Assembly: GCA_021613535.1 (NCBI GenBank)
Contig: CP075495.1
Span: 1,426,001 to 1,490,000 of the forward strand
DNA from: Adineta vaga
Taxonomy: Eukaryota; Rotifera
Reading direction: 5' to 3'
Length of the DNA stretch: 64,000 bases
In this document: positions 10,501 through 21,529 of the stretch, piece by piece
How positions within the stretch are numbered: the first letter of the stretch is position 1
Layout of the letters: the number at the start of each line of letters is the position of its first letter
Translations under genes and position numbers: made by a program
Notes under the pieces: model-generated
Told to the model about the DNA's origin: nothing
What the model saw: the letters and a program-made list of their open reading frames with translations, nothing else
The model's database searches: none

Positions 10501-12142
10501 CAGTAAAAATCATTTCATTTAAACCATTACAAATATTTGCAAATGAAATTTTCTTTTTATTTAATAAGCAATCATCTTGAGTATGTAATGATGATAAACA
10601 TTTGTTTTCTTCTGAACATTGAATTCGATATTGAGAATTAATTGAACAACTATAGATATTTGTATTATCTTCATCATCACCAGAACAACAATCAAGATTT
10701 TCATCACTTATACGATGTTTAGATATGAATTTCGATGAATTTTCACATTGATATAAGAATGAAGAATTTTCATAGGTAAATTTTTCGATCTTTGAAGTTG
10801 AACAGGATCGAAAATATGAACTAATTACTAAAATTATATCAATCCAAAGATGACCTGTAATACTCGATGTTAAATCAATTTGTGAACTAAATAAACAAGT
10901 TAAATTTTCGTAGAAAAAATTTGGAATTAAACAATCACAAAGTTCTTGATCATAACAAATATAATCTGGAATAATTAAGAAAGTTTCATTTGTTTTTAAT
11001 GAAATATTTTCATATAAAAATCGAATATGTCCAGAATAAATTGGAAACGATGGAAATTGAAACATTTGATCACATGATCGAAGAAAATCTCTAATAGTTT
11101 TCATAACGAATTCACATGAATAACCATGAATTTGTTGAATCAATTTCGTTAGACATATCATTCCAATAAAACAATTATCCGATAAATCTTTTTGAATGGT
11201 CAGTGATTCAATTAATAATAAATGTCGTCCATTATGACATTGATCATAACTTTGTACACATTGTCCATCACCACATGAAAATTCATACCAATTTGGTCGA
11301 CATGAATGTTCTTCACAACGAAATGTTGGATCTTGAAAACATACATTTGGATAATAAACATCAGCATATTCATCTGATCGATCGAGACAATCAGCATGAC
11401 CGATACCATTTTCCCAAAATTGTTGTGGAATACATAAACCATTATGACATCGATATTCATCTTCTTGACATTCATGTTGTTCCATATCGAAACAAAATAA
11501 TTCATCAAGACCTTCATCAATACAATCGATATGTCCATCACATATCTCACGCCAATCAAGACATAATGATAATCCACCACGATTACATTGAAGATGAACA
11601 TAACATGGAAATGATTTGGGTAAATCGAATAATCCTATGTATGAAAATTTTCGATGAAATTGATTGTAAACAATATCATCCATTGACATTTGTTCAGTAA
11701 ATTCAAATGAATATTGACAATATAAACCAAACCATGGTTTTGTACAATTATAAAATATTTCATTTGATAATGATAAATCAATTTGATTCGAAAATAATTC
11801 ATATTTTTCAACTAAATCCAATGGACATGACCAGAAAAGAAGATCTTTCGTAGTTATATTATTTAAATGTAATTCTTCGAATGTTAATCTTTGACTATTT
11901 ATATCAATAAAATCTTCTATAAATTCTTCACTTTTATCTATTGGTCGAAAACAATATGGAATTATATCCTTAATTCGATTTGATAATTCTTGATATCCAA
12001 TTTCTTCACGAATAACATAATAATACAAACAATCATATTGCCAAATATATTCATTCGTAGTTTTATCGATATCATGTAAAATCAATTGACAATTAAGATT
12101 TAATATTTCATAATAAATCAATAATAGAATAAGTTTCTTCAT
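7547..12142 (-). CDS. LDLa/EGF-repeat 7TM receptor, single exon, 1531 aa
   Basis: One uninterrupted frame. A signal peptide (MKKLILLLIYYEILNLNCQ) is followed by a long cysteine-rich ectodomain. LDL-receptor class A modules lie at about residues 184-300 (for example ICDGHIDCIDEGLDELFC and CRNH-type repeats ending in C-D-SDE), with more at about 480-680. EGF-like repeats lie at about 775-790 (CPPSYYGDFCQ), 905-930 (FCQCFPGWTGYQC), 945-1000 and 1180-1205. From about residue 1224 there are seven hydrophobic segments, starting IKLCALIITIILLAGICNSI, ending in a short basic tail (RIQRRYALFNK). LDLa repeats followed by a 7TM domain recall relaxin/LGR-like and mollusc GRL101 receptors; the ligand is unknown. 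The single exon is unusual beside intron-rich neighbours and suggests retroposition or an intronless expanded family. Confidence 0.85.
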   Translation of the reverse strand: MKKLILLLIYYEILNLNCQLILHDIDKTTNEYIWQYDCLYYYVIREEIGYQELSNRIKDIIPYCFRPIDKSEEFIEDFIDINSQRLTFEELHLNNITTKDLLFWSCPLDLVEKYELFSNQIDLSLSNEIFYNCTKPWFGLYCQYSFEFTEQMSMDDIVYNQFHRKFSYIGLFDLPKSFPCYVHLQCNRGGLSLCLDWREICDGHIDCIDEGLDELFCFDMEQHECQEDEYRCHNGLCIPQQFWENGIGHADCLDRSDEYADVYYPNVCFQDPTFRCEEHSCRPNWYEFSCGDGQCVQSYDQCHNGRHLLLIESLTIQKDLSDNCFIGMICLTKLIQQIHGYSCEFVMKTIRDFLRSCDQMFQFPSFPIYSGHIRFLYENISLKTNETFLIIPDYICYDQELCDCLIPNFFYENLTCLFSSQIDLTSSITGHLWIDIILVISSYFRSCSTSKIEKFTYENSSFLYQCENSSKFISKHRISDENLDCCSGDDEDNTNIYSCSINSQYRIQCSEENKCLSSLHTQDDCLLNKKKISFANICNGLNEMIFTDSKTGQIYTDESDCHYWPCKNIYTICDGYWSCSNGEDEENCFPSKCSHGTYSCISPVNYTLICLTSEKINDGIRDCLGSMDEMEFCRRVYPSNLNPKRFRCQNTDVCLSLSEVCNDISSCPLADDELFCQNQTNLKEIFHYFNEIEQKKFVHFSIHTSSNYPQQIAFNQTFPWKFEQHIIREYHYSQKISSISPWSCNRGLTIRIKSTKNQYRCMCPPSYYGDFCQYQNERISLTIGMISSERYDVYILILMLINDNNNSSLKDIHSYELIEYIPSQSCDMKYNIYLLFSTRPKDHSKTYYIQIDIYEKHTMNYHASWYLSIPFLFLPVNRISTLLFIPSESLSSISYCSIQCQNGQCMKYINREDKSFCQCFPGWTGYQCNIPIVCHDCSIDSLCIGSMNNRSICICPLMKFGRRCSLTSLCPENACENNGQCISSDLMSISTKEYSCICSEYYYGSRCQYRKAQLNIFLQNLEIPSYLLAFFFTISNDSEPTLTIMIQKLTLFQRMVTFRISIPYHIVVVRSNKNYYLAVLQSHLNLNLVTQINPLQQCFPIESLFNSTMMTMLHFQRMKFYHILCERNSLLSCFIDEYYLCFCTQDHHANCFQFQFNENHLQCSSKHTCFNGGQCLQDHPTCPSTIICVCTDCFYGNQCQFYSKGLGLTLDEILTYEIKSNVNLIKQSFIIKLCALIITIILLAGICNSILSIIVFKNKTSQEVGCGIYLFASSIISLCIVILFALKFWFLIYSYRDFVGQNFIRFTNCMIIEPLLKLFLNVNNWLNACVASERAFAVFKGVSFRKKASKQMAEWIIICVIIINMILLIPQTLNLRLFYDKREDRTWCVTLYSELLNNYNSFSLFFHFFSPFIINLFSALFIIIGTAHQRVISQNQHKFTNHFMTKFNQHKHLLISPILLLILSLPRLVISFKLNCKKSSDYFWLYLSAYFISFLPSILIFIVFVLPSPIYKKEFTQFLSRIQRRYALFNK

Positions 12143-12517
12143 TACTAATCACTTCTTTTTCCCTCTTACATACGTTTGACAACGGATACAACAAGTGCAA
12201 AGGTCATGAAAATTCTATCCGTAGTAAAATGAGAAAAATGCTAATAATGATAAAATCATCAATTTACATTTACTTTCTATGATTAAAACAAAAGAACGTG
12301 TCTATTTTAATAGAAAATTGTTTCATTCAAGGTTATTGAATAATACTTTGATTGTAGTTAGTATAAATATACAAGTCAATCAATCCGACAGAACTTCTTA
12401 CACATGGTTACATTCAAAATATAAATATGATATGATTTAGGTTTATTTTTAAATATTTAAAGAATCTAATTATACAAGGAAAAATTGATATACTACAATG
12501 AAGATACAATTGAAATC
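12143..12517. other. Intergenic, probable promoter side of the receptor gene
   Basis: AT-rich with no gene. It would hold the 5' region of the minus-strand receptor. Confidence 0.3.
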
Positions 12518-12715
12518 TTATTCTTTTTTGTCTGTATTTGTCGGTGTATTTCCTCCTTTTGAATTTGTTGAATTCGTATCATTTCCACCAGTCGATCGAT
12601 TTGCATCTGAATTTGAACATGGTGCAGTTTTGCCTGGATCTTGTGTTGGTTTCCAACGAGTTGATCCTGGACCTGTATAAGCTGGACGCATGTTTAATAA
12701 TTGATAATAATACAA
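12518..12715 (-). CDS. Small hydrophilic protein, unidentified
   Basis: An open frame of 65 codons; a later ATG gives MRPAYTGPGSTRWKPTQDPG onward (57 aa). The rest is Asn/Thr/Ser/Gly-rich and ends in TNTDKKE. It has no signal peptide or membrane segment. It could be a small protein or the last exon of a gene whose upstream exon I cannot place. The Gly/Pro-rich start looks protein-like, but this is weak evidence. Confidence 0.35.
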   Translation of the reverse strand: MYYYQLLNMRPAYTGPGSTRWKPTQDPGKTAPCSNSDANRSTGGNDTNSTNSKGGNTPTNTDKKE

Positions 12716-12827
12716 TAATATGGAACTGAAGATATAATGATCGAATACAAAGAATTGTTTCTATTATATACAAGGGATCGAGCGAGAGCGAGAGAGAACG
12801 TCGATATCATTAACAGAAAGCAGAAAA

Positions 12828-13150
12828 TGTCGTCAATAAAAAAAAAAGAGGAGTATATCGATATGTTATTATCACTGATCGAAAGATTTTCTTCTAGATT
12901 GATAGATTATTATCAGAAATATAAGGACTATCCAGTATACAGACGAATATCATTAATATTAGTTAAGGTCAAAGATAACAAAATATATATTAACAATAAC
13001 AACGAATGTTTCAATTTGTTCTTTGAATACTTTGATTTACATAACAAAAAATATTCATCCAAGAGTTATGCGTACTACAAAAAGTGTATGAGAGAGATGA
13101 GTCATGCTGGAATATCTGTGCATCAAAATTATCATGAAAAATCTTTTTGA
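12828..13150 (+). CDS. Hypothetical Lys/Tyr-rich protein
   Basis: From ATG 12828 (MSSIKKKEEYIDMLLSLIER) the frame runs 107 codons and is predicted mostly helical, rich in Lys, Tyr, Ile and Asn. An upstream in-frame start at 12737 would add a basic stretch (RDRARAREN). No family is recognised and codon usage is not distinctive. It may be a real lineage-specific gene or a chance frame. Confidence 0.3.
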
Positions 13151-13478
13151 TGATTTGTTTTTCAATGAATTCTTGTGTTTGTCTCTATCAAGATTACAGT
13201 CCTAAGCAACTTTATAAATCTATAAGAGGTATATGATAAGACTACAGACATTAGTATTCGCATAATAACCTATAGGAAACACCAAACTACTGATCATTTG
13301 AGACATATTTTTTGCAATAAGTAATTTCATTTAAAAAAACACATGTGATATCACTTGATGTGAAAATGATCGATTCCATAGAAGCAGTAATGCTCACAAA
13401 ATCTTTCTTAGTCTACGATTATTTTTATTTAGAATTTGTTAGATACGAACGAATATAAATAGTAAACAAATCAATATA
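13151..13478. other. Intergenic, nothing recognised
   Basis: AT-rich spacer between a hypothetical plus-strand frame and the 3' end of the F-box-like gene. Confidence 0.3.
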
Positions 13479-15447
13479 CTAAAGATAGTTTTCCAAAATC
13501 TGTTCTTTTATTATTGGATGGTTTGAATACAAATGATGGTTTCTTCCCAACAGATTTATATCGTGATGTGAACCAATCCAAAGAAGTATTTTTGATGAAT
13601 TTGAATCAATTATTTGTTTCTGAACTGTAAAATTATGAAATATTGTATTCTGTTGAATCCATTCAGTCAAATCAGTGATATTCTCGAGTGACGTATTTGG
13701 TAATTCAATATTTGCCATTGTTAATTGTCGGAGAATATTTAATATAAAAAACATTTCTTCTGTAGAAAGTAATCTGATTGTTAATTCTTGTAAATTGAGA
13801 AATGATCGTGTAAAGGAAATTAAATCTGCACGAGATAGAATCAATTCACTCTCTTTGTTAAGTATCAATTTACGAATACGCATTGTCATTAGAAGACAGA
13901 TCCATTCATAATCTCTTGTTTCGAATAATGAATGTAACCAATCTGTTGTACATGTCAATATATGAACATGATCAGATGATTTTACAAGAAGAGATGCTAA
14001 TCTTGTTGGACTAATTGGTGAATTATGATTAATAATTATATGTTGAAATGATGGAGTTTGTAGGAGATCGCAAACATTTGGATGAATCGGTTCAATTTCA
14101 GTATTATTAGCACCATAGAACTGTATAGAACGTACATGTGGACATATAGATTGAGTAGATTTTGATAAATTCCACCATAATTCAATGTGAGTTACATGTG
14201 GATATATATCGATCAATGTTGAGTCAAGTAAAATTTCATCATCAGGCCAATAAAGAATAGTGTTGATAGATGATTGAGTAGTCGATAAACGAAAATATTG
14301 ACCATGATCACGTAAATGACAACGAACGAACCAATTACGAGATATCCAAAAATTATTTTGAAAAGCTTTAAATAAGGGAAGATGATCAGGATTTTCTTGT
14401 AGTGACATAGCAAAATTGAAACGAAATGAAGAGAGATTTACTGGTAAAATGGTTTCCCATCGATGAGCTTCTAAAAATGGTAAATCCGGATTGAGTGCTT
14501 CAATTATTAGAGTATGAAGTTGAGGTGTATGCCCAAGAAATAAAGCAAAATGATCAAAAACTACCTAAAACAACATGAAAAAAAACACAAGTTTTTTTTA
14601 AAGATTATCATTCTTAAAAAATAAATACATACATTTGATACAATATTTACGTTTAAATATCGTAAAGTATGAAAGATCTCAGTGGATCTAAAGATATCAT
14701 CAGTTAATAGATCAGGTTCTCTAACATCGTCTAAAACTGCAGTTAAACGTTTTATATGTGGAAATCGTTGTAGAAAAATCGCTAATAAATTTATATGAAT
14801 ATAATGAATATGTAATTGTTCTACAAGTGAAATTCCATTTGATGTTTGAATCCATTGATCTGAAATTTCATAAGGAAATGCTAAACAACGTAAAGATATT
14901 GGTAGAATGATATTTTCTTGATACAATTCATCTATGTTCATAACAAATGGCATCAAACGTGTGTATTCACCAATTGATAGATTTTTAAGATGAATGAATC
15001 CAGAGAAGTGAGGTGTGAGACTTTCAATGTCAGATTTTGTAAATTCAATTAATTTAAATGATTCAAGATTAAGGAAAATACTTCCTGAGAAATTGAAATT
15101 CATTAGAAATTGTGAGAGTAATCCAGGTGTTGATGAATTACTTCCAGATAAAGTAAAAGAAGTAATACGAGCATTAATATGTGGTAGAATTTGTTTACAG
15201 TACAGATCAAATGTAATCTTTGAAATATCAACGAAATTAACGTGTAAACGATAACATTGTTGACTAAATAGTAAAAATCTATAAGAAAAACGAATTTTGT
15301 ATATAAAACAAAGACTTACTCAAGTATAGTATTGATATGATAATTTAATCCATAGAATGCATGATATAGATCACATGCATCAAGATAATCACCGATTTCA
15401 ACGATTAATTCAGGTGGTAAACTATTAAATTTAGATAGAACCATCAT
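13479..15447 (-). CDS. F-box-like protein, three exons
   Basis: Exons 15447-15320, 15278-14633 and 14564-13479 join in frame (donors GA/GTAAGT and AAT/GTATGT; acceptors TTATAG and TTTTAG). I start at ATG 15447 (MMVLSKFNSLPPELIVEIG); it lies 8 nt after TTTTCTAG, and the extra codons upstream have no ATG. The N-terminus LPPELIVEIGDYLDACDLYH is F-box-like and would bind SKP1 in an SCF ubiquitin ligase. The remainder, about 570 residues, is leucine-rich with irregular LRR-like strands (HLKNLSIGEYTRL, LQELTIRLLS). This matches the large divergent F-box/LRR family of bdelloids; the substrate is unknown. Confidence 0.75.
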
Positions 15448-15501
15448 GAAATTATCTAGAAAATGTATATTGTTTTCTAAAAATGCTTGAGCGCGTCTCA
15501 A

Positions 15502-16171
15502 TTTTCATTGAATTATCAAAAAATGAAAAAGAAAGAAGATATGTATGTACCGATCAATAATCAAATAAATATGAAGTGAGGTTATCTAATATAATTACAA
15601 AAAACAATGATCTCTATCGATATTAAAAGAATAAATCATAAAGAATAGGTAGGTCAGAAAACATACGAATCATATTGTTAATATCAGTAGAAAATAATTC
15701 TCAGATGGCGCATTAGCTCAGTTCTTATACGTGGCAATACATAGATGATGATACTAAGTTAATCAATCTGTACAATATGACTCATACAGCCACGTCGACA
15801 TAGACAAAACTAGGAACTAAAGATGCTTTTCAAAATCATAGATTATACAATAAATACATTAAATGAAACAATCAAATCTTTAATTAAAGTTTTCTTTTTT
15901 TTGTTATTATTTCTCTAAGCATTATGAAATAAGAATATGATTTTGAGCATTTTTGTTTGATCAAATAGAAACAAATACATTTGAAATTTGTCTCCGTAGT
16001 TCATTTAACAAGGTTTGTTTTTCTTTTCGTTCTTTGCAAGGACTAGGAAGAAATACATATCATATTTATAATATTTAATATGACCTCAACGTACATTTGA
16101 TCATTTTCATCCTATGTAAAGCCATAGAAGCGGATCGAAAAGTGTGAGGACAATTTTCAACGATAAAATCG
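15502..16171. other. Intergenic, divergent promoter region
   Basis: Lies between divergently transcribed genes. No RNA gene or repeat was seen. Confidence 0.3.
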
Positions 16172-16836
16172 ATGGATACTAATACAAAAATATTATCTCA
16201 TTCATTTTGGAATATTTTTGTTAAAATATTTCTTGGTTTTTCATTGATTGCAGGAATCATAGTCGGTTCCTATGGACTTGCTCTCTATGTAAAAGCAATA
16301 CAAGACGAACATTTATTTCGTCCATGGCAAACAATATGTCATTTACTTGATTATCAAACGATTAAACATGATTGTAAATCATGTGGTGAAGATGGATGTT
16401 TAGTTTATACATGTTATAATCAAATTTATCAAATAATGTATCAAATTTTCAATGGAACATATATAAATAGTACAATTATTTTTAATGATAAACAAAATCA
16501 ACGAGCAATGAAGGTTTCAATTAATCGATATGTTCAAACAAAACAAAAAAACGAATTTTTTTTCTTTATTTAGGTTGGAGAAAATTATACATGTTACTAT
16601 GATGAACCACATGATGTTACATTTGTTAAATGGGAATATGATGATGATAAAATTGGACTTATTCTACTTTGTGTAGGATATACTATTGTTGGAATTATTA
16701 TTTTATTAATATTTCTATTGTATTCAGTTCAATTATTTCAAAAATACATTAGGAAATCAAATGATCTACTTGTAAAAATATATTCGGGACGAAAAAGATC
16801 TGATTTAAATCAATTATCTATTGAAAATCCTCATTA
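16172..16836 (+). CDS. Two-TM protein with cysteine-rich extracellular loop (copy 1)
   Basis: Exons 16172-16513 and 16574-16836 join at AAG/GTT to give about 200 aa. TM1 is at residues 20-45 (IFLGFSLIAGIIVGSYGLAL) and TM2 near 155-180 (IGLILLCVGYTIVGIIILLI). The loop has C-x2-C, C-x4-C and a membrane-proximal VGENYTCYYD...VKWEY, with an N-glycosylation sequon (NGT). Topology and the CYYD motif resemble BK-channel beta subunits in general outline, but similarity is too low to assign. The tail is short and basic. A paralogue lies immediately downstream with the same exon junction after the loop. Confidence 0.75.
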
Positions 16837-17142
16837 ATTTTGTTGTATATAACGAGTCATGTGATTCATATTATACATAAATATATTCATTGTTATTGTT
16901 GGATATTACATTTTGTTCCAAATGACTGATCACAATTAATAATGTTAAGAAAAAATTAACCTTTGATATTATTGTTACTGAAATTTTTCTTTTTTGTAAA
17001 AATTCATTTCGTTTCGTTCTTTTTCTCGACGTAAATAATTTCCATTGTTTTGGTTGCTCATAATTATGACGTCGATGGTCTATTCGATAATATAATAAAT
17101 ACTCTCTAACCTATAGATTTATAATAGACAAACAAAAAAATC

Positions 17143-17863
17143 ATGCGCAACTTAGGTGCAAAATATCGTAATCGAAAACGATTTCTGTGTAATCCGTATG
17201 TTATCTTTTCTCAAGTAGAAATTTTAGTATTTTTATCCTCTTTCTCATAGAGCACTCTGTCGTGTTCTATGGTTATTAGGTATCGGAATATTTGCATTTA
17301 CTATTGGCATTATCGGTGCTCTTTTGGGATCAATTGGTCTAATTAAACAAGCACATAATCGTGTTTATGAACAGTTGAATAATCAATGGGAAACAAAATG
17401 TTTCGTATTTCAACGTGTATCTCTTCCACATCCATGTCAGAATTGTAACGATTCAAATTGTAATACAAATATTTGTTATGATGAAAAATTCAAAGTTATT
17501 TATAAAATATTCGATGAAACAGAAATCTTAAGTACAATCAGTGTTAACGATACTCCACATCAACAAGATATTCAAGTGAGTATATTAACTGAATTCTTAT
17601 CATTGATTTTAAAGTAGAATTATTAGGTTGGTCATGAATATAAGTGTTATTATGATCGATCGGTGAATGTTCAATTCGTACAATGGGAATATATTTCACC
17701 AAAATCACAAACACAAATTATCATCGTAGGAATTGTTTTAATGAGTGTTGCTATAATTATCGCTGTTGTTTTGTCAATTTACATTTTTTGGATTGAAAGA
17801 CCTCGTTTAAAACAATCGAAAAGAAGAAATCAAATGTTAAGACATCTATCCGATGAACATTAA
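17143..17863 (+). CDS. Two-TM protein with cysteine-rich extracellular loop (copy 2)
   Basis: Exons 17143-17195, 17251-17575 and 17627-17863 give about 204 aa. The first encodes a basic N-terminus (MRNLGAKYRNRKRF). TM1 follows (LLGIGIFAFTIGIIGALLGS), then a loop with CQNCNDSNCNTNICYD and VGHEYKCYYD---VQFVQWEY, then TM2 (IIIVGIVLMSVAIIIAVVL) and a basic tail. The last intron sits at the same codon (before VG-x-Y-x-CYYD) as in the upstream gene, so the two arose by tandem duplication. They have diverged strongly outside the cysteine framework. Function is unknown; a channel-accessory role is only a guess from topology. Confidence 0.75.
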
Positions 17864-18126
17864 AATCTATTCCATAATATAATATCGTCTTTGTTTTTCC
17901 CATTCAAAATCATATTTTTCTTTCTGTTCTATTCAATAAAGTACATATGTCGATAAAAGTCGAATTTTCGTCTAAAAATAGATTCTTCATAGTGAGATTA
18001 TAAACATATTTGACATTTATTTCCCATGTTGTCGTATCAATATGCGAAATAACACTCAGCAGTCTTTTACCTTCGAATCGTATGAAAACAAAACAATGTA
18101 TGAGAAAGAAAAAAAAGAACGAGAAC

Positions 18127-18198
18127 AGGTTCTACCCTGATTTGAACAGGGGTTACTGGAGTCAGAATCCAATGTCCTAACCACTAGACTATAGAACC
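18127..18198 (-). tRNA. tRNA-Gln (CTG)
   Basis: The 72-nt cloverleaf reads GGTTCTATAGTCTAGTGGTT from the 5' end. The acceptor stem GGTTCTA pairs with TAGAACC. The anticodon stem TTGGA/TCCAG encloses loop TTCTGAC, giving anticodon CTG. The T arm is CCCTGTTCAAATCAGGG. It carries both internal pol III promoter boxes (TAGTCTAGTGG and GTTCAAATC). A run of T residues follows on the minus strand at about 18119-18110, as expected for a pol III terminator. No intron and no encoded CCA. Confidence 0.95.
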
Positions 18199-18219
18199 CT
18201 TAATTGTTCAATAAAACGT

Positions 18220-18621
18220 TCATCGATTCGAAATTTCTAATAAATATTGTTTATAATTTCGATATTGTTCACGAATTACATTTTCATATGATTGTTCATC
18301 TTCATATAATAACGAATAAAGAATTGACAATTGTTCATTATTTAACATTGATAGACAACGTAAGAAAAGATTCATATCCACAGTAAGTAAAGAAAATTCT
18401 TCATTTGAAATATTTTCATGTGAACAAACAAGACATGGTATTGATCGAGGTAGATCAATTGAAATTTGTTCAATAGATTTCTTTTCACCATATAACCATG
18501 ATGAAAAATAATGCTCAATAGTTCGAGGAAAAACCGTTCGTTTAATTGCCATCATAATTCCATATTGTATATGTGAACGTACAAGTCGATAATCAGCTGC
18601 TTTCATTTCATTGAAATGCAT
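18220..18621 (-). CDS. Hypothetical 133-aa protein
   Basis: Single exon, starting MHFNEMKAADYRLVRSHIQY and ending QYRNYKQYLLEISNR. Mixed alpha composition with one C-x2-C (PCLVCSHEN) and no membrane segment or signal peptide. Amino-acid use is like the neighbouring real genes, which favours a genuine protein. No family recognised. The tRNA-Gln lies just downstream on the same strand. Confidence 0.5.
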   Translation of the reverse strand: MHFNEMKAADYRLVRSHIQYGIMMAIKRTVFPRTIEHYFSSWLYGEKKSIEQISIDLPRSIPCLVCSHENISNEEFSLLTVDMNLFLRCLSMLNNEQLSILYSLLYEDEQSYENVIREQYRNYKQYLLEISNR

Positions 18622-19720
18622 AGAAATATGTATCTATTCTTCTCATTTTTATATAGGATATATTCATCAAGATAATGATGCCGTTAATCGGATTGATTAG
18701 TTCATCTATGTGTGATGAACGTCAAACAAGTAACAGATTATTTCTCATCATTGATTTCAGGTTAGAAAAACAAAATCAATGACAACATGCTGTTGAGAAT
18801 TTTTCATTGATTTTCGAAAGAAGAAGAAGAAGAAGAACATCATCTTTATTTACATTTATCATCTATCTAAGCAAAGTGTGTGTGTTTTTCTACACACTTG
18901 TTTTTTCTTTCTTTCTTCTCCTATTCTTTCCGAAGAATAGGCAAAAAGAAAAAAGAAGCGAGATCTGTTTATAGACGACTAGTACTCTTATTTAGTTAGA
19001 AAAGAATGCAACTATATATTTTTCTGTACAAGGTTATCGTTCGTGCGTCATTCTTTTTTTTTCTTTTTCTATTTGGAAGAACGCACACGTGTTTCTTAGA
19101 ATTTTAACTGCGAACAAAAAAAAGAAGAAGAAGAAAGAACGCTTTGAGAATACAAATTACCTTGAATTCGATCAATATTTATACATGATTTGACATTAAC
19201 CTCAAAAACTTATGATTCTATTGAACTTAGAAGACAAGTATATACTCCTTTTCAGTGAACAATAAATATATATGGCAAATTTTTTCGTTACGCACATTTG
19301 TCTCCTTTTTTTCATTTGATGAATGATCGATCCAATTTATCATTATTATATATTCAGTGTGACGAACATTGAAAAATGACCTTCTTCTTTTCGTGTTAAT
19401 TTATATATATTCAAACGCATTGAACATAACGTAGATTTTTCTTTTCTTTTTAGAATAATTCAATGAACATTTCGTTTTGTCAGATGACTTTCATTTAAAT
19501 AAGGTAAAATAATATTTTCTTCTTTCCTTCAAAAGATTAATATCTGTCAATAAGATAAAGATCATTTTCTCGTAGTCTAGTCGGATATTTTCTTTTCTAT
19601 TTAATGAAAAAGAAAAGAGTTCCTTAAATATTATTCCATCGATTATATTGAAAGAAAGAAAAGACCTTGTCTTTCCCTCCCCTCCCCCCTAAAAAACCTA
19701 TACCGATAACTTTGTTTAGA
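18622..19720. other. Intergenic with purine/pyrimidine tracts
   Basis: Contains a GAA-repeat tract near 18820 and several polypyrimidine stretches. No gene seen. The right end (TTTGTTTAG at 19711-19719) looks like a splice acceptor one base before the next start codon. Confidence 0.35.
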
Positions 19721-21529
19721 ATGAATATCAATTCGTTCGAATCGATTATATTAAATATAATCTTATTAATTCTTCTTTATCCTTTGGTTAAAAGTTCAAC
19801 AACTTGTTCAATATTTCCATCATTAAATTGTTCATGTTTTCAATCGAATTATGATTTAACATCAACATTACCAATTAAAATCTATTCACATTTATATTGT
19901 AAAGGTAATATCTTAACTAAAAATACATTTCAATCACCATTTGGATCAGATTATAAACATCAAAATCGTTTTCGTACAATTTCAATTGAATTTCTTCATG
20001 AAAAACAAATTGAAATTCATACTAATCAATTTGATTCATTAGCAATGTTATTTTCATTGACAGAAAAAACAGCACAAATTGAACTTTCTCTTCGTTTTAA
20101 TAATTTTACATATATTAAATTTAACAAACAAGCAATTACATCGAATATCTTTCAAAAAAAACATCAAAATATACGTTTATGGTTATATTTTCAACCTACA
20201 ACCGATTCTAATCAAGTTCGTTTAGTTATTTCATAGATTTTGTTTTTCATATACATCTTTCTCTATTTAGATCAATTCCGGTGATGATAATTTAGATCAA
20301 TTTCAATTTTCACAAAATTCTTTTTCTGGTTTAATTATTTCACAATTAAATATGTATATTCATACATCACAAGATCATTTTTCTTCTTCATCTTCATTTG
20401 AACATGTTTTTAATAATACAAATATTGGTGAAGTTCATTTTCATGGAACAATTATTCCACCTGATTCATCCACAACTATTCAACCAATCTTTAAAGGTCT
20501 TATAAAATCATTAACACTTCATCGTCGTGTTGATACAATTGATTCAAATTCATTTCCATACTATCCGTCCGTTCTTTCATATAATATACATTCAATTGAA
20601 GCACATTCAATGGATCTTAATTCATTTATTCCACGATATCATAATTTACGTGGATTAGAATTAATTAAACCACGTTTTGAAGTTTCAATCGATAAACTAA
20701 TTCCTACATTAGATTCTCTTTTATTAGATATTGAATATGTCAATGAACGAACTTTATTAGGAGCTCAACATATACATTACTTAAAATTAGGTTCACGTCT
20801 TCGTCGAATTCATTCACAAGTTTTTCATTCATTACCAAAACATTTACGACTTTTTGATTTATCCGATATAAATTTATCTGAAATGACAACTGATTCTCTT
20901 TGTTTATTAATTCAATTTATTTATAATACAATTCAACAACAATTAAATATTATTTATCCTCGAATAGAAACATTAACTGAATGTAATTGTGCTCGACTTA
21001 TTCTTAATGATATTCGATCAAAAATTATTTCTAAAGATCATCTTCCTAATGAATCAATATGTTCGAAACAATGTCGTTTTAGTATTTGTCCAATTATTAG
21101 TGAACATTTTCGAGAAAAATATCCATTAGTTGCAAATAATTTCAATTTCAATGATGATTTACCATCGATAGATTTATATTCTGATCCAAGTGATATTGCA
21201 CTAATGAGTTTTCTTGCTAATCAAACTGAATTAAATTCCAAGTAAATTCAACATAAAGAAAATATTTCTCTTATAACATTAGTTTTTTTTGTTTCTTCTA
21301 TCTTAGACGAACAACATCAACTACATCTCGAACAAATTCTCAACATTTAGATGAAAATAAACGAAGCAAAAGTTCTAAAATAACAGATTATTTTTCTTGG
21401 ATAACAATTTTAATTAGTATTATTAGTATTTTATTTCTCGTTATTATTATAATTAGTATTATATTTTGTATCCGAAGACATAGAAAACAAAATGAATTCA
21501 CTGTTATACCTGTTTATGTTACGGATTAA
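19721..21529 (+). CDS. Type I membrane protein with LRR-like ectodomain
   Basis: Exons 19721-20215, 20271-21241 and 21307-21529. The ATG at 19721 is chosen because it puts a signal peptide at the N-terminus (ILNIILLILLYPLVKSS) and sits one base after TTTGTTTAG. An upstream frame start adds a Pro-rich stretch before the signal. The ectodomain begins with a cysteine cluster (CSIFPSLNCSCF), has irregular leucine-rich segments (LRGLELIKPRFE, LDSLLLDIEYV, RLRRIHSQVFHSLPKHLRLF) and closes with CNCARLILNDI...CSKQCRFSICP, like an LRR C-terminal cap. One TM helix (WITILISIISILFLVIIIIS) and a short basic tail (CIRRHRKQ...VYVTD) follow. The role is probably adhesion or reception; the ligand is unknown. 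Confidence 0.75.

Noticed and set aside
11203-11700. His/Asn-rich open frames on both strands inside the receptor gene
   Set aside because: These are other-frame shadows of the LDLa-coding region; composition is abnormal and the main frame has clear cysteine modules.
16172-17863. Assignment of the two-TM genes as BK channel beta subunits
   Set aside because: Only topology and a CYYD-like motif agree; conserved beta-subunit segments could not be aligned by eye.
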